In this document: piece after piece, positions 34,663 to 45,825 of the stretch
How the letters are laid out: every line of letters starts with the position of its first letter
Position numbering within the stretch: position 1 is the first letter of the stretch
From: Asterella californica
Lineage: Eukaryota > Streptophyta > Marchantiopsida > Marchantiales > Aytoniaceae
Length of the DNA: 64,000 nucleotides
Assembly (NCBI GenBank): GCA_036924285.1
Contig: JAYKYS010000002.1
Span: 40,129,501 to 40,193,500 of the forward strand
Reading direction: 5' to 3'
Position numbers and translations under genes: made by a program
The notes under the pieces: model-generated
Database searches by the model: none
Told to the model about the DNA's origin: nothing
Seen by the model: the letters and a program-made list of their open reading frames with translations, nothing else

Positions 34663-37510
34663 GTCACAGATGAAGGTTTTCGCGCTCGCTTTTCTGCCAT
34701 CGCGTTTTTGTTATTTTGTCATCATGTGTTCTCGATATTTGGGATGCGAGGTATATCTCACCATGACTTTCTTTGGTTTTGTGCATGCCTAGGTTCTAAC
34801 AAGAGACTCTTCTGACGAAATGCCGAGATTTTGTTTCTCGTGTTACTGTGATGGCATCTTTTCACACCAGGGCGGTGAGTCACATTGACTGTCATCTTTT
34901 GTCCTGCAGTATGCCACTTGAACTGTGTAGTTTGAGGTCTCAAAAGCTTTCCACTGGGAACTATCCGGTCTGCAAGCTTTACTAAGTAACAGTGTTTGCA
35001 GCTGTTTATTTCTCGTCACCTTTCTTGCTCGGAAATGTGTACAAAGTCTCTGAGTCTCTCCTCTATCAGCTGCATCCGGCCTTACGTTGCATTTTGGAAG
35101 TGAACTTTCCGTCAGGTGTTCGAGCTAGGCTGCGGTATCTCAGCGCTTGTGACCATGGGTACAGCTGCTGAATCGATCTTTGAGACACATCTGGAAATCG
35201 TGTGAGATCTTTGGAGTAAATAGCATTTTGATCCTATGCTCGAGGGCGTGTGGAAGTTCTCTTGGCCTTCTACTGACGAGGATGGACAGCAGAGACGCAA
35301 GGTAAAATTACTCAGTATTGAGCGTTTTACGAGAGCTGTTCTCTCAATTCAGTCACGCTTGTGATGTGTTCGCTACCTCTATGGAGATGGAGGTCAACAC
35401 ATTTTTTATGACAGCTTGTTACAGTTGGTCAGGAACTGAACCGAGGAGGAAACATTTTCAGGTATACCGGCATCTCTCTTATGCAGCTGGTTGGTCTGAG
35501 CGGAAACCTTTTCCTGAGCTTTTGCAGTCCGCTGTCCAGCGAACTTGGGAAGAACCGAACGAAGAGCACACATGCTACATCCCTTGATTTTGATTACCTT
35601 CATGAGTTTTCTTACTTTCTTTATGAGTGTTATTTGTTTTGAATGATGTTTTTGGCTTGGACCTCCTCCTCTCCTGCTGAGAGGAGTGAACCTTCGCTAG
35701 GACGGCCAGCAAGATGGGTTCAATTCCCATCGAAGGTGTTTTCTTGTAGTTTAGATCGAAGGTGTTTTCTTGTACTTTAGAACATATATACAGTTCAAAT
35801 ACAGAGGCAACCACGGTTTGGATGGGTTGTGGTTGTGGAGACACGCTGGCTCGGTTTGTCCTTCTCTAGACCATTCGCAGGACCAGCCAGACCGCCCACC
35901 CTTGGTTGGGAGATCACCCTTTACACCCTCCACTATCCCAACCCACCCACCCGGAGGACGGGTTGAGGGTTATGTGGTCCCAGATCTGGTTTGCATGCTG
36001 ATCCATTAGAGACTACTCTACTTTACTCCAACCCATCCGGGATCCGTCTGGATCAGCCCCAAAAAGGTATTTACTCCGAACTCCATCAAAGCGTCAAATG
36101 GTCTCATCCTTGATCCAGACTGAAAACCCGTCTCTACCAAAATTCATCCACGGCCGGTTTGATGGTCCGACAATGTTTTCAAATAAGACATTCAACACAT
36201 AATTATGAGCTCTGCAAAAAGTCAATCGTGGTAGCACTTTGTAGCAACTTGTAAAAGTATAAGACAGCCGATAGGCTGCTTCAGATGTTCACAGTGGTCA
36301 AACTGCCCATTTAGCAAGAGTTTCTGCTGTAAGCAGGAAAATGAACAGCTCTGAAAGACTTCAAAGTTAGATTCTAAGTTCTAATTTCAGATATCCAGTA
36401 AATGAGTAGAAGCCATTTCCAATTACAATATACTTCTGAAAAATGTGAAGGCTATCAGTTGGTAAGAGAGTACCATCAACAGCATTGGCTCAATAAGGTC
36501 ATGAGTACTTATTTCTCGAAGATCACCAAGGTAAGGGATATAGAAAGGACTGCCAACTGGGCTACAAAGGGTACACTATACTGAGTCTCACCACAAGTTC
36601 ACCATGCATCTCATATAAATAATTTCATGCAAGAATTTCACTAGATTGCCGATGGAGAAATGAAGTTTGCTTCTGCTAGTTTATCACTATCAATACTTCG
36701 ATGAATGCAAACTCGTTGTTCCAACTAACCGGCCGGTAGTGTGGTCCGACAATGAAAAAAGTTTGTTCATCGTCATCAGAAATTCGTCTATGACGTAAGT
36801 TCGATGGATAGAGAAGAACTGACTGAAGTTCCTAATTTAGAAACTTAGGAATGAGTTTCTAGTACATGAGCAACTGAAGTGTCAAGCGTTGAGATAAAAT
36901 ATGAAGATAGTTAAGCATGGCTGACTGCAACTGCCCAAGGCAACAATCAGTAATATCAGTGGAAAATCGGATGTCCTCGTGTCCTCCAAAAAGTTACAGC
37001 ACCTAAACTGGTTGAGTAGATTATGGAGTTCTCTCCTACACACATACAAGTACCATAGTCAGTTCATAAAGGAACAAAAGTCTTGAAGAGTTGACCATCA
37101 TGATAAGTGATAAAGCATGATATAATATTCTTACCACCTCGAAGTTCCCCCTTCCATTCAGTTGTCCTCAGCAGTAATATGCACGTCGTTGCCGTCTTGT
37201 GTCGAACAGTAGTGTGTTGTGGTCGGCGTTGCAAAATCTTTATGGGCTCACATGTGATATTCTCGTTCTAGTCTAAACAACATGCAGCAAGACGAGCCTC
37301 ATGAGATCGTACATAACGGATTCTCTTCGTAGCAAATTTGTTGATGACAGAGTTGAATATCTCTGACATATAGTTCTCTCATGCTCGAGTATAGAATCTC
37401 ATTTTTGCCGACGTAATGTTACTAGTCAAGAACTGCATCATAGCCAAGTGTGTGGACGAGTCTGCTAGATTCATAGTGAGCACACATATTCCATTGAACA
37501 TGAAGTGTGA
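34663..37510. other. Intergenic DNA, small repeats only
   Basis: A 26-bp tandem duplication lies at 35729-35780. A tRNA-T-arm-like hairpin with GGGTTCAATTCCC sits at 35715-35735. The phrase GGTCCGACAATG occurs at 36166 and 36744, each time behind GGCCGGT. No gene is recognised. Confidence 0.35.
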
Positions 37511-39420
37511 TCATTTCAAATGAAAGATGGAGTTTATAAACTTACCTCTTTGATAGTGGTCCGAGGCTGGTCTATTCAGATCAGACACTAAGCAACAAGG
37601 TCTATTTCCTGGTAGGTCTCTACATAGTGTGTGGTTTCCCGTCCAATGATTTGCAGCATTGCGAATATCCATGATCAACACCGATGTATCATCTTCAGCT
37701 TGCGGATAACGTCCATCAGGTCCAATAGTCCTCCTCACATTCAACTGACAACATGTATATATCCATCCTTTCAACTTGTCAGCTATGCCATGTGTCTGAG
37801 TCTCAGGATACATGAATCGTCTAGATGCAGTGAGGTCTCCATCTGCCAACTCTCGCATCTCCGTAACTCGTTGTACCAATACATGCTTGTTCCTTGTATA
37901 GAGGCTCCATGATCTCGAAGCCATGACACCAAATGTCTCTTTGTGAGGAGCTCGAGGTCTGCTCTGACCTCCGCCTCCTCCACGCTTGCCGGTACCCTCT
38001 TCTTGTTTTGCACCTCCACCAAAAACTTCTTGATGACATTTTTACACTTGTGTCAAAGATCTTTTTGGCTCACAATCCAGTGACATGCCAATATGACATC
38101 AACCGAGGACTTGTCATCATGTACGACTTCGTCCGACACAATCCCACGAGCTATGAGTCGTTGGATCTCTAACTTCAATGCGCGATCCTCAATCAACCAT
38201 GAATTATTCCCAGTCTCGGCGATTGTGTCATGCTCATCATCTCGATGACTCGATCATCAAGTGCCGAGATGACAACATATGTTTCATTGTAATCATTCCT
38301 AGTCGAGTCGTATCTCAAATCGGCATACACAATCAAGTTGCCTACATGACAAGCAATATTAGTCATCTACGTGCTGAAGAATGCACATGTTAGGAAGGAG
38401 AATTCAAAGACACAATGCATACAGCATGGGCTTGAAATGAATAGCACTAACCGCTTACAGGTTGTTCGTTCAAGTCTGAAAAATGTGTTCGAAGCACAGC
38501 CATCTGCACCTCATCTTTTTTCTTCGTCCATCTCTCGAGTGTTGCTTGAATCCATCTAATAAACTGATCTTTTTCATTTTGGAATCCAAAGAAATGAGAT
38601 CTAGATACAGATGCTAATCCCACCTCTCGTTGCAAACTATCTAACTGTTCATACCTCAACCCCGCGCATAAATCAGCATGATAAAATCGATGAGTAACAT
38701 CAAGAACACCGTGATACAACTCCATCTCCGTCGAGGTCCAGCCAAACGTGTGACCATGTGAACACCGGAGCTTCACGGAATAGATCTGATGGAGAGATGA
38801 CATTATCGGAGGATCAAGGATCAAGTTGCATCCAAAATGAGGACATCTAATCTTGAAGAGTGTGAATAACTCTAACAATTTTGTCAGACTTACGAAAGCA
38901 TATGTCGGTAGGCTCGGCTTGTCGGGAGCTGTAGCTATGGGATTGTTATTCTCGAGTGAAGGAGGGATCAAGTTGAGGTGCAGCTGAGAATCAAAGATTG
39001 GCTCAAGAGGATCAGGTTGCATTTGAGAATCTTGGACAGCGGCATCTACTGTCCTTGTGTCATCGCGATCTTAAAAGATAATCGTTTGCATTATAGTCTA
39101 CAATCTACTCAAAACAAATCAGAAAGATCGGTCATCATGACACAACAAACACATCTCATCAAAACAAACAAATCATAAAATGATGGATAGAATAACACTA
39201 AGTCTAATAAACGATACCTGATGCTCAACATTGTCAACTCCAAGAGCTCGTAATATATCTCGATCGGCAGTAAAGTCCACATCTTCTACCACCGGGGCAT
39301 CTTTCTCCAAACCATCCTCCTCTAGAATTACATCTGCTTCAGCCAATCTGACCTCGACTTCTCTTGCCATCTGATCTATGCTAGGAGCAGCTGTGGAAAA
39401 TAAGAACTAGAACACCATAG
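37511..39420 (-). pseudogene. Decayed DDE transposase gene, possibly Kolobok-like
   Basis: The minus strand read across several frames gives the order of a zinc-ribbon DDE transposase. An N-terminal acidic exon (39219-39370) ends at a plausible donor. The 38447-39022 frame has CPHFGC...LRCSHGHTFGWTS and a helical block (HADLCAGLRYEQLD), and ends at a plausible GTAAGC donor. Next is VYADLRYDSTRND (first Asp), then IVSDEVVHDDKSSVDV, then a block with HKCKNVIKKF after an in-frame TGA where a Trp is expected. The frame at 37511-37924 ends with LKGWIYTCC and IRNAANHWTGNHTLC. The Asp-rich blocks plus the HWxGxHxxC ending resemble Kolobok-like transposases. That superfamily name is from memory and uncertain. 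A frameshift near 38200 and the stop show it is not functional. A host gene with cryptic introns is the alternative. Confidence 0.5.
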
Positions 39421-40020
39421 TCTGCACATAACGAAGCAATAATGACCCGGCATCCTCACTTTCCCTCCCAAGATCTCCAGGTCGTCGAGGATGAACTCTA
39501 GGAGGCATGAAGACAATAAAATATACACTGCAGATAAGATCTGTCTTATCAGTCCGGAGGTCCAAACTAGTCAATCGAAGTTGACCAAGAGTTTCCAATA
39601 ATAGATAAGAATATCTAATGCTCAATGAAAAACATAAGAAATAAAGATCTACACTATACCATACTAAAGAAATGAAAAGTGAAAAATATCAACTACAAAA
39701 CATCAATGTATGTTCCTAAGTAAAACTCATTACAAATCTTATATATTTCCACCTAAATCTAAACAAATATGATAATACTTGCATCGGGAAGGAAAATAAT
39801 AAAACAGAGAATTTGAAGGAGGACAAGAGCGGAAGAAGAGAAGAGCAGGAACGAAGTCGGAGGAGAGTTTCTAAAAAAATTGGAAGAAAGTTTGAATGAG
39901 CCAGTGGTAGTAGAAGTCTGAGGTTTAGGGGTGGCTTGGGAGGTTTCCCTCCTGCCGAGAACGCAAGGAGGAAAATTCCCTCCCGCCGAGAATGCAAGAC
40001 TAGAGGGAAAATCCCTCCTG

Positions 40021-40090
40021 CAAGGCTGCACACAGCCTTGCACCCTCCAATGAGGAAGATCGGCTGCTGACAGAAAGACTGTCAGCAGCC
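40021..40090. repeat. Two adjacent perfect hairpins
   Basis: CAAGGCTG-CACA-CAGCCTTG at 40021-40040, and GGCTGCTGACAG-AAAGA-CTGTCAGCAGCC at 40062-40090 (12-bp stem, 5-nt loop). They follow direct repeats starting TCCCTCC. Confidence 0.75.
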
Positions 40091-40596
40091 TGTCTTCTCG
40101 AGAGGAAAGAGGACGGAGGCACGAGAAGAGGAGGGAGACAAGGAAGGAGGCTCGTAACTTGTCTCGCCAGAAACTGATCGCCAGAAATATTTTCCGGCTC
40201 ACACTCAAATTCATCGCAGTGACAACGTACATCGGCTGACATAGTAAATTTGATCTCGGTTTTGGAAAAGTTTCATCGACATGTGAAAATCGTTCTTGTA
40301 TTGAAGTCATTTCATCTCTATGCAAAATGCTGTTCAATACAAGCACAATATAAATTTCTAAAAAACGAATATTCTGTTTTTGTGACTGAGAGTCATTTGA
40401 ACTTCAAGTGCATATTATACAGCCGTCCGAACTCAGATTCACCCCATCATAGTCACATTTTGAAGGTGCTTTGATGCTCATCGTTTCAATACCAAGATCG
40501 TCTCATTTGAGACAGAACTGAGAAGATGAGAACATTTCATGATTCTGACAGAGGTCCCTACCGGACCTGATTTCGCTTAGTTAACTCTAAGAATGA

Positions 40597-40622
40597 TTAG
40601 CGGTGGGGATCCCCACCGCTAA
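40597..40622. repeat. Perfect 26-bp palindrome
   Basis: Arms TTAGCGGTGGGGA and TCCCCACCGCTAA meet at a central GGATCC with no spacer. It could be the join of two TIRs or a cruciform-forming scar. Confidence 0.85.
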
Positions 40623-41160
40623 AGTAGCCGAACTTGTGGTTTAAGGCTGAGAGCTCATCTCCACATTGTTTTTTCTCATCGGCTTGTTGCTGTTACGTTT
40701 AATAAGTTCAAGCAAGAGGTGGAGTCTTCTTTCGCTCATACGTCAGTCTATAAGCTATTGGGATCGTTTGGAAACTCTATTTGCAGGAATGATTTTGAGA
40801 TGCTATTTTCATCACTATTTGATTTTTGATTTTTCGACTAGAACACAATAAATTCAGTATTAAAATATAGATGAAAAATTCTTTCAATCTAACCTTCTAC
40901 ACCATCATACATACTATACATATAAATTTTTATCAAGATATGACGGTTGGAACCTCTTCAAACAATTAAAACCTTTTCAATACTTTTCCACAACACTCTC
41001 TACACAAATCCCAAACCTAACTTGGAGTATTTTTTATAAAGTAAACATTAAAATCGCAAGTAAAATCCCAATTTTTCTTAAAACATATGAGTATTCACAA
41101 GTAGTATTTTACAAGCAGACCAAGGTTGAACAAGGAATGTAACCATCATGTATACTTATC

Positions 41161-41443
41161 TGTTACGTCAGTTTGGTAACTCGGCTAGGTTGACCGAGTG
41201 CGAAGTGGCGGACCCCGGTAAGACCGTTAAGGCAAGTTGGTGAGAGTGCCCACAAGGGGTATACTTCACAGGTAGGGGCTTGGAGACCTCAGTTCTTCAA
41301 GTTGAACCTTCAAGCTCCTAGCTATGGTGGGTAGTCTTGAGAGTGAGATCTGGATTCTCTGCGAGCACAGAGTGGATTTGGCTCGACTGTAGTGATTGTC
41401 TAGTGCCTGTTGGCAGGTGGAGTGAGTACATACCTTGTTATCA
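41161..41443 (+). repeat. 5' terminal repeat (unit B) of the DNMT element
   Basis: Matches 50573-50855 from TGT(T/C)ACGTCAG to CTTGTTATCA. It lacks the 108-bp unit A that accompanies the 3' copy on both sides. Confidence 0.85.
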
Positions 41444-42255
41444 CTTGAAGAACTCAGATTGCAAGGCCTGGGGTAGGGATTTCAGGTCGCAGATTGCTAC
41501 CGGTGGTATCTCCGGAGTTGGCAGATCGTTGGTATCTTCGATTTGCGGGTGCGCGCGTGCGTGGAGTGGCTTGTTTTGGTGTTGTGATCGATCGCTGTGT
41601 GTATGGGTGTCGTTTGAACTCGGTCGCAGTCGATTTGATGATGAGATAGTGCGAAAGCGCTGCTGAAATTTCGCGGAATGTGTTGAAGTGACCATTTTCG
41701 AGCTGAAGTGCGCATTTGGGCGTGGCAGATGAAATAGTCGACAATGTCGGACCGATGTGGGCTCGTTGGAAGCGCGCTGGGAAGACGGTCCTAGTGCAGG
41801 AAGATTCACGAAGTTTGGTCGAGCCGTTTTTGAGTTATGAGAAGTCGAAATTTCTGGTGACGGGTTTTGTGACGGTTTTAGGTCAGCAGAAGTGCGTCGG
41901 GGAGTGTCAGGTTGGATTGGGTCGATAAATTTTGGATCTGAGGAGTGCAGTAGGTGCGCGGGAAGACGATTCCAACGCAACCAAAATCATTCGATTTGGT
42001 GAAGGATCGACGAAGTTACAAGCCGAAGAAGGTCGCGGGTTGGTCAAAATCTGACGTAAATCCCGTCTGCGAGTTCCAAATTGACTGATTTCGACAATTT
42101 GGTGCAATTTCGACCCTGAGTTGCTGTTTCGGGTGTTTACGACGAGGCTTCGAGGAGCAGAGGTGCGTGAGAGCGGAGTGCGAGAGTGCGAAGGCGGAGC
42201 CCGAGCCCGCGCCCGCCGCAAGCCAGCTTGCTGACGTGCGTGAGAGAGGTATCCA

Positions 42256-42364
42256 AGTTTCAGTTGTGTGGGAAGTGTAAAACCAGTAGGTCACCCATCC
42301 CAACACTATTTCTGGACTTGGACGCTTAACTCTGTAGTCTCAACTTTGGCTGTACCACTAGACC
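42256..42364 (-). repeat. Antisense 5S rRNA-like / tRNA-like Pol III segment
   Basis: The minus strand reads GGTCTAGTGGTA (42353-42364, like the A box of tRNA-Gly). It continues AGTTAAGCGTCC (42319-42330) and GGATGGGTGACC (42289-42300). The last two match the box A and box C control elements of plant 5S rRNA at about the right spacing. The 5' half of 5S is not recognisable, so this is not a 5S gene. Cassandra elements of plants carry 5S-derived sequence in their LTRs. Confidence 0.65.
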
Positions 42365-42644
42365 AATAGCTCTTGGTGTCTTACAGGGATGCGTGCAAGT
42401 ACTTAGGGGCTGGTTTAAGGTAGTAGGAGACCTGCTCGCACGTTCCTAGAGGAGTGGTAGGGCGACCCCAGAGTACTAGGGGGAAGCTGCTGTTGTGGTA
42501 GTGTTTGCCTATACCGAAAAGACGCGTATGAAGGCAGTTGGTAGCAGTTGTCTTGGATGAGCTAGTAGAGCTATCACGTTGAAATTTTGGAGCTACTAGA
42601 GGTGTGGACGGCTAGTTAGTAACCTTAGGTGCAGGTTATGACAG

Positions 42645-42677
42645 TCGGTGATCATATATTATGCATGTGATCACCGA
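42645..42677. repeat. Leader hairpin
   Basis: TCGGTGATCA and its exact complement TGATCACCGA around a 13-nt AT-rich loop. Position in the leader suits a packaging or dimerisation signal, but that is inference. Confidence 0.6.
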
Positions 42678-43078
42678 AGAAGACGCGTCAGTCCGGGTGG
42701 GGCTGGGTTTCTCTTTATGTGAATGTTTGAGTGTGGAGGGTTATCGTTTGGACTTCTTGTGGTTGGAACCCCTCTATATTCTGCTTCTTGTTTGTACGCC
42801 GCGTTTGCTTGTGTTGGCGCTTGATTTCCAGAGTGAGTTCACTCTAGTGTGCTGTCGGTAGTGAGGCTGGAGTGATGACCAGTCAGACTACTTTTGTTTC
42901 TCTCACGGTGCAGTTGGAGTGACGACCAACAAATCGTGAGAGGCTGCTTGTGGTGATGGCAGGTACAAGTTGCCCTTACCTTGACTGTCTTAGTAGGGGA
43001 TAGATGAGCTCAGTAGGAGCAGGGATAGGCAAGTTGTAGTTACGGTGGTGACGAGGATTTCGACATTCGGGTTAGAGA

Positions 43079-45562
43079 GTGTGTTCGCGAGATTCTATCA
43101 CCACGGAGTTCTCGGGAGGTTCTGGTGAGGACTTCTCGGATAGTGGGTATACACGGAGTGGGGTGAGGTACCGACTACCTACACCATTGCCGTTGGTTGT
43201 TCCAGAGGACGAGTCAGACGTAGACAGTGCGTTTTCTGCTGGTGAGACTAGTGTCACCACATTGTTGTTGTGGGACATGGACGAGATCTATGGGACCACG
43301 AAAGGGCCTCGACGTTACTCGGGTACGGTGGGTACCATTGAGCTGGATGACTTCATACAGGAGTTCGACAGTTGGTGCGATCTGCAACAGATGCGGAACC
43401 CACAGTTGTTCACACCTTTCATGACGTGGAAGGGTTTGTTTCAGCACTTGGAGGGACCGCCGATGGACGATTACCACGAGTTCAGGCGAGACTACGGTGT
43501 TGAGATTGAGTTGTGGAGACAACATTGGTCTCCCAACTACGTTTTTATCACTACTGGTGCAGTTTCGGGAGGCGTAGCACCTTCGAGGTCAGGTGCCAGT
43601 AGTAGTGGTACATCCACGGGTGGCGGAGTCCCTACTACCAGCGGTGCGTACACTAGTAGTGGAGCAGGTGGTAGTGCGAGCGGGATACCACCAGAGTTTA
43701 ACCCTGTGGTTCAGTTCTTCCACTGTTTGAGGAAGAATTATCAGGGTGTGCGGACCGACAAGTTGAAGAGTTTGCAGGAGTTCCAGCGGAAGACTGGAGA
43801 GAGCCTACGCGAGGCGTTTACTCGCATGAGGCGGTTGATCAGCGTTACCCAAGGAGTGACGGAAGCACAGGCAGTCCAGTTCTGGTATGAGATACTAGAC
43901 CGGGAGCTACGTAGGAGAGTCAGAGATGCCACTCTCCTTAGAGACACCGCTCCGACATTGACGGTTGTCTTTGGTTTGGCTGAGCGGATTGAGCTCAACA
44001 TGATAGAGGAGAGGGTGGTGACTGCTGGGTTCAGCAGAGACGCATCACATGGGGCGACCTCCTTTTCTCGAGGATTACAGGCTACGCAACAGCGAGGTGG
44101 TGGTGGTGGTGGTAAGGATCGTGCTGAGCACTCACGATCCCATGGAGGTGCTGGAGGATCTGGTGGGCAGAAGCTCATGCCGTCCTTCTCTAGTCAGCAG
44201 CAAGCAGGTCCTTGTTGGACTTGTGATGGTCCTCATCAGCAGAAGGATTGTCCACAAAGGAGAGGTAGTTATGAGACATCTGGGACGTCTCAAGCGGTGC
44301 CTAGGCAGTGTGAGCACTGCGTGCGACCAGGTCACAGTAGTGACCGTTGTTTTGATCTCCATCCAGAGCTACGACACGAGAAGACTGATCGTGGACGAGG
44401 CGGAGGAGCTCAGGGAAGCCGTGGTGGTCGAGCTGGAGGTAGAGGTCCAGCACCTGGGAGAGGACCAGTTGGTCCACCGCCTGCTACAACGTCAGAAGCA
44501 GGTATGGCTGCTCGGATTGAGCAGTTGGAGCAGAGGATAGCTAGTATGGCTATGGCTCAGCGGAGATCTGGTGGAACAGAAGCTTCCACGTCTTATGGAG
44601 GAGAAGGAGGTGACTTTGACTTCATGGCTGGTGTGGCGCAGATTGAGGCATCTGCGACAGTGACTCGGAGTGCAGTGCGTATCTCTGAGCCACGGGGTGC
44701 GTCAGTGGAGTTGGATCCACAACGCGGGGAGGCTGGTAGACAGACCAGACTTCCTCAATCGTTCACGCTATCAGAGGCATTGAGGACCACTTCTATGGTT
44801 CCTAAACGACCTACCGATGGTGCAATGGAGTTGGAGACATCGACATCCAAGAGTGGGGATAATGTGAGTCAACCCTCGACGTCTATGGATGCGACGTCGA
44901 ACCCGATGTTGGGGGCGGTTACCGTAGTCTTGCGAGCCCCACTATTTTCAGCCACGGATATGAAGACATTGGGAGTCAGCTTGGCTCCAGTGTTCCAGTT
45001 GGCAGCCACGCTCAGTGAGAGCGAGGATGTGGTTACCTCTAGTGCTGAGGTGGTTCAACAAGAGGCGGTAGGTGTGTCCATGGAATCGAAGATCAGGACA
45101 GCTACTAGTGGTACTTGGCAAGCGGCGGCTGCTAGGCTAGATGAGTTACCAGCTAGACCGACAATTGACCGTGCTGGATTGGCACCAGGTGTGGTGTTGT
45201 TGGACAACAGAAGTGGTATCTTCTGTTTGGTGGCACCTTCAGGGAAGGTGTATCGACCACAGAAAGTGTTGTTAGACTCTGGAGCTCAACCGTTGATGTT
45301 GGGAAAGGCGGCGTGTATCGGTTTGGGCCTAAGGAAGTCCGAAGTAGAGAGATGTCCATTCCAGCTACAAACATCTCTAGGGGGATCAGGAGGTACAACT
45401 CTACACATGACACGCGAGTTGCTGACGGTGAGAGTTAGACCAGATCATCCCACGGATGGTTCCATGGTGAGGGCCAAGGCTATCGTTACGGCCGCGGAGT
45501 CTTATGATGTATTGGTTGGAGGTGCTGTATTATACCCTATGGGGTTCGTGATGGACTATTAG
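43079..45562 (+). CDS. Gag-protease of the DNMT-bearing Ty3 element
   Basis: A frame of 827 codons, opening at a GTG after an in-frame TAG. The first ATG is codon 67 (43277), so either that ATG or a spliced or non-AUG start is used. Residues 60-330 are Gag-like and helical, interrupted by a Gly/Ser/Thr-rich insert. Two knuckles follow: CWTCDGPHQQKDC from Cys379 and CEHCVRPGHSSDRC from Cys411. A long Gly/Arg- and Ser-rich linker leads to retropepsin, with LLDSGAQP (Asp733) and a later ILVGGA-like flap region (VLVGGAVLYP). It forms the particle and processes the polyprotein. The frame ends at TAG 45560-45562, but the same frame stays open beyond it into the linker. The Pol part is therefore probably reached by suppression, or the stop is a mutation. 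This Gag differs completely from the Gag at 60 kb. Confidence 0.85.
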   Translation: MCSRDSITTEFSGGSGEDFSDSGYTRSGVRYRLPTPLPLVVPEDESDVDSAFSAGETSVTTLLLWDMDEIYGTTKGPRRYSGTVGTIELDDFIQEFDSWCDLQQMRNPQLFTPFMTWKGLFQHLEGPPMDDYHEFRRDYGVEIELWRQHWSPNYVFITTGAVSGGVAPSRSGASSSGTSTGGGVPTTSGAYTSSGAGGSASGIPPEFNPVVQFFHCLRKNYQGVRTDKLKSLQEFQRKTGESLREAFTRMRRLISVTQGVTEAQAVQFWYEILDRELRRRVRDATLLRDTAPTLTVVFGLAERIELNMIEERVVTAGFSRDASHGATSFSRGLQATQQRGGGGGGKDRAEHSRSHGGAGGSGGQKLMPSFSSQQQAGPCWTCDGPHQQKDCPQRRGSYETSGTSQAVPRQCEHCVRPGHSSDRCFDLHPELRHEKTDRGRGGGAQGSRGGRAGGRGPAPGRGPVGPPPATTSEAGMAARIEQLEQRIASMAMAQRRSGGTEASTSYGGEGGDFDFMAGVAQIEASATVTRSAVRISEPRGASVELDPQRGEAGRQTRLPQSFTLSEALRTTSMVPKRPTDGAMELETSTSKSGDNVSQPSTSMDATSNPMLGAVTVVLRAPLFSATDMKTLGVSLAPVFQLAATLSESEDVVTSSAEVVQQEAVGVSMESKIRTATSGTWQAAAARLDELPARPTIDRAGLAPGVVLLDNRSGIFCLVAPSGKVYRPQKVLLDSGAQPLMLGKAACIGLGLRKSEVERCPFQLQTSLGGSGGTTLHMTRELLTVRVRPDHPTDGSMVRAKAIVTAAESYDVLVGGAVLYPMGFVMDY

Positions 45563-45825
45563 ACGGAGACAGCATCTTACAGACCAGGTTGGCAGTCCGG
45601 TGAGGGACGAGTGAGCCGCTTACCAGTGCGGTTCAGTGCTAGAATTGGGGCAACGGAGCTTACATCAGAGACGATGGCATCCGTTGCAGGTTTCAGTTCG
45701 GTCATCACTTGGCCGGGCGAGTTGTTAGAGAGCAATGCCCATGCGGAGGATACTCCGGTCTTTGAGGAGGTGGAGGACATGCCTAGCATGTCTATGTTAG
45801 TACCATCTGCTTTGGATGTTCCACT
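45563..45825 (+). pseudogene. Linker between protease and methyltransferase, broken by a 19-nt deletion
   Basis: In the gag frame after the TAG, the sequence is open and reads VSRLPVRFSARIGATELTSE, then VFEEVEDMPSMSMLVPSALD. The minus copy at 59.8-60.0 kb has the same protein text and then continues straight into the methyltransferase. Here 19 nt are missing next to TTGGATGTTCCACT, which moves the frame so that the methyltransferase is read one frame over. The matching shift in frame arithmetic supports one ancestral reading frame. Confidence 0.75.

Larger units (their letters stand above)
39421..41156. other. Hairpin-rich intergenic DNA
   Basis: No supported gene; the 195-codon minus frame at 39759-40346 lacks any known motif. 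The stretch holds three TCCCTCC(T/C)GC-led repeats (39947-40022) and three strong palindromes listed separately. Confidence 0.4.
41444..43078 (+). other. Leader of the DNMT element
   Basis: About 1.6 kb between the terminal repeat and gag. No primer-binding site starting TGG is obvious directly after the repeat. The minus-strand frames here (for example 41441-41980) are chance. It holds a 5S/tRNA-like segment and a strong hairpin, listed separately. Confidence 0.6.

Noticed and set aside
35680..35745. A tRNA gene
   Set aside because: There is a T-arm-like hairpin and a 7-bp outer stem, but only ~17 nt between them, so no D arm or anticodon arm fits.
39759..40346. 195-codon minus-strand gene
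   Set aside because: No motif, biased composition from local repeats, and no homology that I recognise.
41441..41980. 179-codon minus-strand frame in the DNMT leader
   Set aside because: Antisense frame in GC-rich leader without motifs; no counterpart can be checked in the other copies.
42256..42364. A functional 5S rRNA gene
   Set aside because: Only the internal control boxes of the 3' half match; the 5' half and terminal stem are missing.
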